Part shown: piece after piece, positions 8,664 to 16,310 of the stretch
Layout of the letters: each line of letters starts with the position of its first letter
Position numbering within the stretch: position 1 is the stretch's first letter
Source: Rhodospirillum sp. UBA1311
GTDB lineage: Bacteria; Pseudomonadota; Alphaproteobacteria; Rhodospirillales; Rhodospirillaceae
DNA: 34,508 nt
Reading direction: 5' to 3'
Assembly (NCBI GenBank): GCA_002307145.1
Contig: DBTR01000070.1
Span: forward strand, 30,052-64,559
Program-made: the position numbers and the translations under genes
The notes under the pieces: generated by a model
What the model was told of the DNA's origin: nothing
Seen by the model: the letters and a program-made list of their open reading frames with translations, nothing else
Databases searched by the model: none

Positions 8664-9880
8664 GCCCTGAGCGCGTCCACCGTCGGCTCCGCATACGCCC
8701 GCCACGCCGGAACCGCCGCGAGCAGCGCGGCGAAGCCCAACAGCGCCAACACCCCGATCCCATCCTCGGGCACGAACCCGACCGGCAGGACGACGCCGTT
8801 TTTCGCGGTGAACCCCGCCCCGAGCGCGGCGGAAACGCCCCAGCCGAGCGCGTACCCCAAGGCCACGCCCGCGCCGATCAGCGCCATCAGCTCGCCCCAC
8901 ACCAGCGCGAACACCGCGCCCCTCGGCGCGCCGAACGCCCTGAGCGCGCCGATCTGACGGCGGCGCTGGCCGACGTGCACCACCGTCACCAGAATCAGCG
9001 CGGCGGCCACCAGCACCTGCGCGCCGATCGCGATCGCCGCCAGCACCGCGCGCGCGTCGCCCATGGTGGCGTAGAGCGCGGTCAGCACTTCCGCCGGGAA
9101 CACCGCCTGGGTCGGTGCGGCGCGGTAGTCCTGGCGTAGCTTGTAGGCGTCGGCGATGGTCTTGGGCTTGACCAGGATCGCGGGCAGGCCGGGGAGTTCG
9201 GCGTCGCTCCAATCTTCGTGCAGCGCTGCATCGGCATCGAAGCCGTGGTGATCGTGTTCGTCGTGCGCGTCGTGTTCGCCGAGGCCGTGGATGTGCCAGA
9301 CCGCCTGGATCGGCACCAGGATCGCGCGATCCCAGGCGGTGCTGGTGGGCTTGAGCTTGCCGACGATGCGATAGCGTACGTCGGCGTGCTGGTGCGTGCT
9401 CTCGCCCGCGAGGCCGTGCATCGGCACCACCGTCGCGCCGATCGCCAGATCCGTCGCCGCCCCCGCCACGGCCTCGTCTTCTTGCGCGAACATCCGCCCG
9501 TCGGCGAAACCCTTCGCGGTTTCGGCGATCAAGGTGGTGGTGGTGCCGACGACCGGTTGGTCCCGGACCGAGTCGCCGAAGCCGATCGGCGCGGCCCATT
9601 TCACCCGGGGATCGGAGCTGAGCTTTTGCAGGGTTTCGCCGGGGAGCAGCGGCAGCGGCGCGGCCTGGAGGAACACCGAGGACAGCACCAGTTGCGTCGG
9701 ACCGCCCGCCGCGCCGACGATCAGGTCGAACTTGTCGGCGGCGCGTGCGCTGCCCAGCCGCAGGCCGCGCTCCTGCAACGTCACCGCGACGCCGAGAGCG
9801 ACGGCAAGCGCCACCAGAAGAACCACCACCAGGGCCCCGGCCCACATCCGGCGCAGGTCCGAGAGGATGAAGCGGATCAT
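8660..9880 (-). CDS. FtsX/MacB-type ABC permease with histidine-rich loop
   Basis: A 406-residue inner-membrane protein. One TM helix near residues 13-33 is followed by a large extracytoplasmic domain (about 40-270) and three C-terminal TM helices (about 275-400), the standard FtsX-like topology. Segment 196-221 is rich in His and acidic residues (His196, 198, 203, 206, 209, 211, 212, 221), with further His at 155, 163 and 165, suggesting binding of Zn or another transition metal outside the membrane. The ATG overlaps the stop of the ATPase gene as ATGA. The pairing with an ATPase and a small CxxC protein resembles zinc-regulated ABC loci such as Vibrio zrg; that similarity is recalled, not tested. 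It could instead be a lipoprotein or mechanotransmission exporter. Confidence 0.9.
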   Translation of the reverse strand: MIRFILSDLRRMWAGALVVVLLVALAVALGVAVTLQERGLRLGSARAADKFDLIVGAAGGPTQLVLSSVFLQAAPLPLLPGETLQKLSSDPRVKWAAPIGFGDSVRDQPVVGTTTTLIAETAKGFADGRMFAQEDEAVAGAATDLAIGATVVPMHGLAGESTHQHADVRYRIVGKLKPTSTAWDRAILVPIQAVWHIHGLGEHDAHDEHDHHGFDADAALHEDWSDAELPGLPAILVKPKTIADAYKLRQDYRAAPTQAVFPAEVLTALYATMGDARAVLAAIAIGAQVLVAAALILVTVVHVGQRRRQIGALRAFGAPRGAVFALVWGELMALIGAGVALGYALGWGVSAALGAGFTAKNGVVLPVGFVPEDGIGVLALLGFAALLAAVPAWRAYAEPTVDALRA

Positions 9881-10566
9881 CGCGCGGCTCCTTCGTCGGA
9901 TACGATCCGCCCGCCCGCGAGGGTGACGCGGCGGCTCGCACGGCCGATCAAGCGGGGATCGTGGGAAACCAGGACCAGGGTGCTGCCGAGGCGCGCCGCT
10001 AGACTCAGGAGCAGGTCGGCGACCGCCGCGCCGCTTGCGGCGTCGAGGCTGGCGGTGGGCTCGTCGGCAACGATCACCCCGGGCTCGCGCAACACCGCGC
10101 GGGCGACCGCGACCCGCTGCATCTCGCCGCGCGACAGGGTTTCCACCGGCTGCTCGGGACGGGACAGGCCGACTTCGGCGAGGAGTTCGTGAGCGCGGGT
10201 GCGCACCGCCACGCTCGCCGCGCGCGCCAGCCTTGCCGGAAGCAGCACGTTCTCCACCGCCGAGAGGCCGGGGAAAAGGTGGAAGTCCTGCATCACTAGG
10301 CCGACGTTGGCGGCGCGCCAGCGATCCCGCGCCGCTTCGCCGAGGGCGGAAATCTCGACGCCGCCCCAGGCGACCCTGCCACCGCTCGGGCGCGCGAGGC
10401 CGGTGAGCATGTTCACCAGGGTGCTCTTGCCCGAGCCCGACGCACCGGTGACCGCGAGGCAGCCACCCGCACCGAGGTCGAGCGCGGCAACGTCAAGGGC
10501 GGGTTCGGCAAGGCCAGGATAGGCGACGGAAAGGTCGGCGACGGAAAGGGCGAGCATGGATCTCAT
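9877..10566 (-). CDS. ABC transporter ATP-binding protein, LolD/MacB type
   Basis: A 229-residue ATPase that should power the adjacent FtsX-type permease. Walker A GASGSGKST (41-49), Q-loop VMQDFHLFPG, signature LSRGEMQRVAVARA, Walker B VIVADEPTASLD and the switch SHD are all intact. The ATG at 10566 forms an ATGA overlap with the upstream gene's stop, which decides it over the in-frame ATG at 10557 (MLALSVADL). Its own stop overlaps the permease start in the same way, so the genes are tightly coupled. Confidence 0.95.
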   Translation of the reverse strand: MRSMLALSVADLSVAYPGLAEPALDVAALDLGAGGCLAVTGASGSGKSTLVNMLTGLARPSGGRVAWGGVEISALGEAARDRWRAANVGLVMQDFHLFPGLSAVENVLLPARLARAASVAVRTRAHELLAEVGLSRPEQPVETLSRGEMQRVAVARAVLREPGVIVADEPTASLDAASGAAVADLLLSLAARLGSTLVLVSHDPRLIGRASRRVTLAGGRIVSDEGAAR

Positions 10567-11024
10567 GCCTTGCGATAGGTGGCGTCGCGCAGCCTGAGCA
10601 GGCTGACGAAGCCGGTATCCGGGTCGGTCCGGGAACCGTATTCGAGCACGCCCCGGACTTCGATGATCTGGCTCGGCTGGACGAAGGTCTGGGTCTTGCC
10701 GAGATAGACGACGACGATGTTGTCGGGCCAGTCGGCGTCCGACGAGCAGAACGGGCAAAGCGCCATCGGGATCTGGGTGAGGACGAAGAAGTTCGCCTCC
10801 GCCTTCAGCGGCGGCGCCATGAAGCCGAGCATGACGACGCGTTGGCCCGCCAGCGCCTTGACCCTGTCGGAGAAGGTCAGGCCGAGCACGCCGACCGAGC
10901 CGTACAGCTCCTCGAAGCGCAGCACCGGCTCCGCCGCAAGGGCGGAACCGGCGAAAGGCAACGCGCCGAGCAGCCCAAGGGCCGCGCGGCGCGTAAGCTT
11001 AGTGCTTGCCGAGACCGAGGGCAT
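10563..11024 (-). CDS. Small exported CxxC protein, DUF3299-like
   Basis: 153 residues with a probable Tat signal (TRRAALGLLGALPFAGSALA, cleavage near residue 30). The mature domain holds VVMLGFMAPPLK and a CPFC motif (Cys90, Cys93) followed by SSDADWP, resembling small periplasmic proteins of the DUF3299 type found with FtsX-like ABC transporters; this family call is from memory. A metal or disulfide role for the CxxC is inference. The ATG at 11024 lies 26 bases inside the end of the phosphatase gene; no later ATG would preserve the signal peptide. The stop forms ATGA with the ATPase start. Confidence 0.75.
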   Translation of the reverse strand: MPSVSASTKLTRRAALGLLGALPFAGSALAAEPVLRFEELYGSVGVLGLTFSDRVKALAGQRVVMLGFMAPPLKAEANFFVLTQIPMALCPFCSSDADWPDNIVVVYLGKTQTFVQPSQIIEVRGVLEYGSRTDPDTGFVSLLRLRDATYRKA

Positions 11025-12747
11025 CGGCCAGCACCCGGTAGACGTCGCTCTCTTCCATGTAGCCCTTGAACGCGTTCGATCCGGGGCCGGTAGCCTGGAG
11101 CACCACGTCGTCCACCGCATGCACGGCGGTGCTTTCGTCCTTCGGGATGTTGCCGACGCGGTGCACCGCGCCGGGGACGTCCTTGTAGGCCTCGTTGGCG
11201 ACGTACTCGCCCTTCTCGTTCTTGATCGTCGGGCCGAAGGGATTGTCCATCTTCGGGCGGAAGGTCTCGTAGTAGTCCGGATAGTCGGCAGCGAAGATCG
11301 CGAGACGGCGCGAGACGTCGACGCTGTCCGGATAGCCGTCGTGGTTCTTGTCTTCGTAGTTGGGGAAGCCCGCGCCGTCGTAGACGCCGACCTTCTCGCG
11401 CATCTCGGTGCCGGGCTTGTCGTCGTCGATGGTGCCGATCACCGAGACGGCGTGGGTGTGGTCGCCGGTGACGACGATCAGGGTGCCGGGATGGGTCTTG
11501 GCGAACGCCTTGGCTGCGCCGACCGCCTTGTCGAACTCGATGGTGTCGACCACCGCCCGCTCCCAATCCATCGGATGCGACTGCTTGTCGATCGACGCGC
11601 CCTCGACCATCAGGAAGAAGCCTTCCGGATTTTTCGAGAGGCGGCTGAGCGCGGCTTCGGTCATCTCGACCAGGCCGGGCTGGTCGGGGAATTTCGCCAC
11701 CGTGCCTTTTTTCAGGAACATCCGGTCGAGCGCGACGTCCATGTCGGCGGTATGGAACAGGCCGAGGAGCTTGCCCGAGGCCGGGGCCTTGGCAAGTTCG
11801 GCGTGACTGGTGGCGAGGGCGTAGCCCGCGTCCTTGAACGCCTTGATGTAGTCCTTGTCGTCTTTCCGCTTCGAACCCGGCACCGACTTATCGAGGAAAT
11901 AGGCCGAGCCGCCGCCCAGCACCACGTCGGGTTTCACGTCGTAGAGCATGCCGACGATCTCGGCCTTGTCGGCGCGGCGGCGGGTGTGGGCGACCACCGC
12001 AGCAGGCGTCGCGTCCTCGATTTCTGCGGTCGAGACGATGCCGATCGCCTTCTTGCCGGTGCGACGGATCGCCTCGGCGATGGTTTCGACCTTGGGGTCG
12101 TCCATCGACGCCGGAGTACGGTCGGCGTAGACGCCGAGGGCATTGATCGCGCTCTTGTGTCCGGTCATGTAGGCCGACATGGTGTTGGCCGAGTCGGTCG
12201 CGATCGAGCCGGTGGACGACGTGCCGATGAACGCCATGTGGTCGAGGTCGTCCATTTCGAGGCGGCCGTTCGCCTTGCCCTCGGTCATCCCCTTCGACAT
12301 GATCCGCGCGGCGGTGCGGTGCGCCACCGAAAGGCCGTCGCCCAAAAGGAAGATCACGTTCTTCGCCACCGGCTTGGCCGGGGTGCCGAAGACCTCCCAG
12401 GTCACCGACTTGGTCTCGGCGCCCGCCTTCGCCTCAAGGGTGTAGCGGCCGGGCTGGTTGAGCTTCACGCCCCGCAGGATCAGGGCCGAGCCCAGGACCT
12501 TGCCGCCCTTGTCCTTTTCCTCCGCGACGAACTCGGCCTTGCCGCCGAGGAGGCGGGCGGCGTCCTTGCCATTCAGCAGCACCTTGACCGCGTCCGGCGC
12601 GACCACGCCGTCGAACTCGACCTTGAAGTCGAAGGGCGAGCCCGCCAGGATCGTCGCCCGATCGAGGGGATAGACCGTGGCGGCTTCCGCCGCACCACTG
12701 GCCAGGATCGTCGTCGCCGCGAGGGCGGCCGCAAAAACCGTGCGCAT
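10999..12747 (-). CDS. Exported alkaline phosphatase with N-terminal beta domain
   Basis: A 582-residue periplasmic or secreted phosphomonoesterase. Signal peptide about 1-23 (cleavage AEA-ATV); residues 25-122 look like a small all-beta accessory domain; the PhoA-type catalytic domain follows with FLLGDG (Asp137), the nucleophile Ser186 in TDSANTM, EGASIDKQSH and TGDHTH supplying metal ligands. An NTM sequence follows the nucleophile, unlike the Ala-rich run in E. coli PhoA. The ATG at 12747 has a GAAGAGG site; the longer open frame upstream has no signal peptide. It heads a four-gene unit with the CxxC protein and ABC transporter, and a partial Pho-box-like site lies upstream. Such enzymes need Zn, which may explain the neighbours. 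Confidence 0.93.
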   Translation of the reverse strand: MRTVFAAALAATTILASGAAEAATVYPLDRATILAGSPFDFKVEFDGVVAPDAVKVLLNGKDAARLLGGKAEFVAEEKDKGGKVLGSALILRGVKLNQPGRYTLEAKAGAETKSVTWEVFGTPAKPVAKNVIFLLGDGLSVAHRTAARIMSKGMTEGKANGRLEMDDLDHMAFIGTSSTGSIATDSANTMSAYMTGHKSAINALGVYADRTPASMDDPKVETIAEAIRRTGKKAIGIVSTAEIEDATPAAVVAHTRRRADKAEIVGMLYDVKPDVVLGGGSAYFLDKSVPGSKRKDDKDYIKAFKDAGYALATSHAELAKAPASGKLLGLFHTADMDVALDRMFLKKGTVAKFPDQPGLVEMTEAALSRLSKNPEGFFLMVEGASIDKQSHPMDWERAVVDTIEFDKAVGAAKAFAKTHPGTLIVVTGDHTHAVSVIGTIDDDKPGTEMREKVGVYDGAGFPNYEDKNHDGYPDSVDVSRRLAIFAADYPDYYETFRPKMDNPFGPTIKNEKGEYVANEAYKDVPGAVHRVGNIPKDESTAVHAVDDVVLQATGPGSNAFKGYMEESDVYRVLADALGLGKH

Positions 12748-12784
12748 TATCAGCCTCTTCCGTGGGAGTGGAGAACCGGCGGAG

Positions 12785-12831
12785 ATACTACGTGTGCGAC
12801 TCGTTCGCAGATCATGACAGTTCCATGATTC
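12785..12831 (-). promoter_or_regulatory. Candidate PhoB box and -10 for the alkaline phosphatase unit
   Basis: On the minus strand GAATCAT (12825-12831) and CTGTCAT (12814-12820) are spaced by 4 bases, the 7-4-7 arrangement of Pho boxes; the second half matches the consensus fully, the first only in its last four bases. TAGTAT (12785-12790) lies further downstream as a possible -10, though the spacing is longer than usual unless a third degenerate repeat is counted. Confidence 0.35.
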
Positions 12832-12955
12832 TCGTTCCGGCCCGCTCACGAAATCGGCAAATCCCGTTCTTGCCTTGAAAACGCGCACCCCATGCATAGG
12901 TGTGGTGTTCGCGTGCGCCGCTCCGCGCACCGCCCCACAGCAGGAGTCGGCCCTC

Positions 12956-13954
12956 ATGCGCAAGATCTCGCAAGTCTCTGGCGTGCTTCTCGTTCTCGGT
13001 GCGCTCGCCGCGCCCGTGGCGGCTTCCGCCCAAACTCCGGTGACCTGGGAACTGGTCGACGAATACCCCGAAACCGCAATTCCGGGCCAAGCCGACCTCT
13101 ATTTCGCCCAGGCGGTGGCAACCGCGACCCAGGGCGCGGTGGTGATCGCGCCGATTGCCGGGGCGAAGTCGGGCCTGCGCTCCAAGGACCAGGTCGCGGC
13201 GGTGAAGGACGGCAAGTTCGCGATGGCGAACAGCTTCGGCGGCGCGCTCTCGGGCGAGAGCCCGGTGTTCCTGCTCTCCTCCCTGCCCTTCGTCGCGGCC
13301 TCCGCCGACGACTCCCGCAAGCTCTACGACACCGCCAAGCCGCTCTACGACAAGCTGTTCGCCGAGCGCGGCCAGAAGCTCCTGTTCGTCACCCCCTGGC
13401 CGCCGAGCGGCATCTGGGCGGCCAAGCCGGTCGACAGCGTCGCGGCGCTGAAAGCCCTGAAGATCCGCACCTACGACGAAACCGGCACCGAGATGTTCAA
13501 CGCCGCCGGAGCGAAGGCGAGCGTGGTCTCCTACGCCGACCTGACGCCGAAACTCGAATCCGGCGAGATCAACGCGGTGCTCTCCTCGGGCGACGGCGGC
13601 GCGGGCCGCAAGCTCTGGACCTACCTCCCCAACTTCTCCGAAATCGTCTACGCGGTGCCGCTCTCCTTCGGCACGGTCTCACTCGACAAGTGGAAGGCCC
13701 TCCCTGCCCCGACCCAGGCCGCGATCGAGAAGGCGGGCGCGGACACCACGGCGCACCAATGGGAAGTGCTGAAAACCCGGGTCGCGGAAAACTACGTGCG
13801 GATGCGGGAAAACGGCGTGACCATCGACGAGCATCCGCCCCAGCCGGTAATGCAGGAACTCGGCGCGGCGGCGAAATCCACCCTCTCCGCGTGGAAGACC
13901 ACCGCCGGGCCGGACGCCGCCAAGATCCTCGACGACTTCCTTGCGCGGAAATAA
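12956..13954 (+). CDS. TRAP transporter-type solute-binding protein (DctP family)
   Basis: A 332-residue periplasmic binding protein with a signal peptide (cleavage near ASA-Q, residue 25). The DctP-type core is visible: GESPVFLLSSLPF, WPPSGIWAAKPV, then ALKIRTYDETGTEMFNAAGA and YADLTPKLESGEINAVLSSG, which carries the strand-crossing region where TRAP proteins normally bind organic acids. The ATG has an AGGAG site. No DctQ or DctM membrane subunit is present; the next gene 76 bases on is a sensor kinase. It may serve as a ligand-presenting accessory to that kinase or work with a transporter encoded elsewhere. It is divergent from the alkaline phosphatase. Confidence 0.9.
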   Translation: MRKISQVSGVLLVLGALAAPVAASAQTPVTWELVDEYPETAIPGQADLYFAQAVATATQGAVVIAPIAGAKSGLRSKDQVAAVKDGKFAMANSFGGALSGESPVFLLSSLPFVAASADDSRKLYDTAKPLYDKLFAERGQKLLFVTPWPPSGIWAAKPVDSVAALKALKIRTYDETGTEMFNAAGAKASVVSYADLTPKLESGEINAVLSSGDGGAGRKLWTYLPNFSEIVYAVPLSFGTVSLDKWKALPAPTQAAIEKAGADTTAHQWEVLKTRVAENYVRMRENGVTIDEHPPQPVMQELGAAAKSTLSAWKTTAGPDAAKILDDFLARK

Positions 13955-14030
13955 GCCACCTTCGGGCGCAATCTGGACTCGGGCGGTCCCATTCCCATAT
14001 GGCGGTGAGCGTCGGCAGAGACCACGGACG

Positions 14031-15614
14031 ATGACGGCGGCCACGGAAACGCAACGCGACGACGGACTCCTCCTCACCACCATGCCGCCCCGGCCCGCCC
14101 AGGTGCGGCTGGCGGCGGCGGTGGTGCTTTGCCTGCTCGCCGCCCTCGCCGCCGCCTGGCCGTTCGCGCGCATGCCGCTCGACGCCACCGAGCCGCTGCT
14201 CCCCGCCTATGCCGCCGCGATCCTGATCACCGACCTGATCACCGCCGTGCTGCTCTTCGGCCTGTTCGCGATCGAGCGGTCGCGGGCGATCCTCGCGCTC
14301 GCCACCGGTTATCTGTTCGTCGCGGTGCTGGTGGCGCCCTGGCTGCTCACCTTTCCCGGCGCGATCGACGCGGGGATGACCGAGGCCACCGCCTGGATCG
14401 GCGCGGCGCGGCGGGTCGGCTTCCCGCTGTTCGTGCTGGCCTACGCGACGGTGAAGGACACCGAGCCCGCCTTCCCGAATTCGCCGGTGCGGGGCGCGCG
14501 GCTGGTCGCCGCCGCCACGCTCGCAACCGTCGCCCTCGCGGCGCTGGTCGTCGCGGTCGCGCTCGCCCATCCCGGCCTGCTCCCCCGCCTGATGCGCGAC
14601 GACACGCGGATGTCGTCCGCCTGGATGGTGGTGGCGAGCCTGGCGATGGCGCTTTACGCCGTCGACCTCGCGTTGCTCTGGCGGCGGCGGCGCTCGCTCC
14701 TCGACACCTGGATGATCGTGGTGATCTGCACGCTGGCGATCGAGCTGACGCTACTGTCGTTCCTGAGTTCCGGTCGCTTGAGCCTCGGCTGGTGGGCGGG
14801 CTGGCTCTGCGGTCTCGCCTCGGCCTCGATACTTCTGCTGGTGCTGCTCTCCGAAACCACGACGCTCTACGTCCGCCTCGCGCGCGCCACCATCGCCGAG
14901 CGCCGCGCCCGTGCCGAACGCCTCACCGCCGTCGAGGCGTTCTCCGCCGCGATCGCGCACGAGGTGAACCAGCCCTTGGCGAGCATGGTCACCAACGCCG
15001 ACGCCGCGATGCGCTGGCTCGACCGCCCCCGCCCCGACCTCGGCGAAGCGCGGGGCGCGCTCGAACGCATCGCCGCCGACGGCCATCGCGCCAGCCAGTT
15101 GGTGGCGAGCATCCGCGCGATGTTCCGCTCCGGCGCTCCCGTGCGTGCGCCGCTCGATCTGACCGACCTCGTGGCGAGCGTGCTCCGCTGCCAGCAAGGC
15201 GAGGCGCGGATCGGCCATGTTTCGGTGCGCGCCGACCTCGTTCCCGGCCTGCCCCACGTGGTTGGCGAGCCGGTGCAACTCGGGCAGGTGGTCGCCAACC
15301 TCGTCGCCAACGCCATCGACGCAATGGCCGGGATCACCGACCGGGCGCGGATCGTCTTCGTCCAGTGCCGCTCCGTCGCGACCGAAGTGGTGGTCTCGGT
15401 GGCGGATTCCGGCCCCGGCCTCGACCCCGCCGACCGCGAACGGGTGTTCGAGCCGTTCTTCTCCACCAAGGACTCCGGCATGGGCATGGGCCTCGCCTTC
15501 TGCCGCACCGTAATCGAATCCCACGGCGGGCGGATCTGGGCTGCCGACAACGCGCCCGTCGGCGCGGTGTTCTCCTTCGCCCTGCCCGCCGACGTACCTG
15601 AGGCTCCGCAATGA
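14031..15614 (+). CDS. MASE4-type membrane histidine kinase
   Basis: A 527-residue inner-membrane sensor kinase. Residues 25-275 contain about eight hydrophobic helices in a MASE4-like arrangement (LLPAYAAAILITDLITA, GYLF, APWLLTFPG). A short linker leads to the HisKA helix with phospho-acceptor His310 in AIAHEVNQPLASM, then the ATPase domain with N box (NLVANAIDAM), G1 (ADSGPGLD), F box (FEPFFSTK) and G2 (GMGMGLAFC). The HEVNQPL form is typical of FixL/DctB-like kinases paired with FixJ regulators, which is what follows with an ATGA overlap. The ligand is unknown; MASE4 has little extracytoplasmic mass. The start at 14031 lacks a strong ribosome-binding site. Confidence 0.92.
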   Translation: MTAATETQRDDGLLLTTMPPRPAQVRLAAAVVLCLLAALAAAWPFARMPLDATEPLLPAYAAAILITDLITAVLLFGLFAIERSRAILALATGYLFVAVLVAPWLLTFPGAIDAGMTEATAWIGAARRVGFPLFVLAYATVKDTEPAFPNSPVRGARLVAAATLATVALAALVVAVALAHPGLLPRLMRDDTRMSSAWMVVASLAMALYAVDLALLWRRRRSLLDTWMIVVICTLAIELTLLSFLSSGRLSLGWWAGWLCGLASASILLLVLLSETTTLYVRLARATIAERRARAERLTAVEAFSAAIAHEVNQPLASMVTNADAAMRWLDRPRPDLGEARGALERIAADGHRASQLVASIRAMFRSGAPVRAPLDLTDLVASVLRCQQGEARIGHVSVRADLVPGLPHVVGEPVQLGQVVANLVANAIDAMAGITDRARIVFVQCRSVATEVVVSVADSGPGLDPADRERVFEPFFSTKDSGMGMGLAFCRTVIESHGGRIWAADNAPVGAVFSFALPADVPEAPQ

Positions 15615-16231
15615 CGCCGCAGGCCACGGTATTCGTGATCGACGACGACCCGGGGATGCGCGCCGCATTCGAGAGCCTGTTGCGCTCGGTCGGTCACGCG
15701 GTGCGGACGTTTTCCACCACCGAGGCGTTCCGCGAGGCGGCACACCCCGATAGCCCTGCTTGCCTGGTTCTCGACGTCCGCCTGCCGGGCGCGAGCGGCC
15801 TCGAATTCCAGGCCGAACTGGCGCGGCGCGGCATCGCGATGCCGGTGGTGTTCGTCTCCGCCCACGCCGACGTGGCGATGTCGGTGGCCGCGATGAAAGC
15901 AGGTGCGCTCGAATTCCTCACCAAGCCGGTGCGCGACCAGGATCTCCTCGACGCGGTGCATCGTGGCCTCGCGCAGGACCGCGAACGCCGTGCCGCCCAC
16001 GCCGAACAGGCCGACCTCGCCCGGCGCGCCGACCACCTCACGCCGCGCGAACGCGAAGTGGTCGGGCTGGTGGCGGGCGGCCTGCCGAACAAGCTGATCG
16101 CGGCGCGCCTCGATTTAAGCGAGGTGACGGTGAAGGTCCACCGCGCCCAGGCGATGAAAAAACTGAAGGCCGCTTCCCTGCCCGACCTCGTGCGCATCGC
16201 CGACGGCCTCGGAATTACCCAAAAGCCGTAG
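15611..16231 (+). CDS. FixJ-family response regulator
   Basis: A 206-residue DNA-binding regulator, cognate partner of the upstream kinase by ATGA overlap. The receiver is complete: Asp11-Asp12, phospho-acceptor Asp55 (LVLDVRLPG), Ser83, Lys105 (LTKP). A LuxR-type helix-turn-helix occupies about 143-200 (LTPREREVVGLVAGG, NKLIAARLDLSEVTVKVHRAQAMKK). It probably activates the downstream hydrolase genes; no binding site was identified. Confidence 0.94.
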   Translation: MTPQATVFVIDDDPGMRAAFESLLRSVGHAVRTFSTTEAFREAAHPDSPACLVLDVRLPGASGLEFQAELARRGIAMPVVFVSAHADVAMSVAAMKAGALEFLTKPVRDQDLLDAVHRGLAQDRERRAAHAEQADLARRADHLTPREREVVGLVAGGLPNKLIAARLDLSEVTVKVHRAQAMKKLKAASLPDLVRIADGLGITQKP

Positions 16232-16310
16232 CCCCCCGAACCTTCGGAACACTGTGGATCACCCCGCCCGATGCCCATCCTCTGGGACACCGAAGCGGAA
16301 GCGTGGCCCC

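Noticed and set aside
10717..12828. Long open frame opposite the alkaline phosphatase
   Set aside because: Antisense shadow of a gene with intact catalytic motifs; no recognisable domain or ribosome-binding site.
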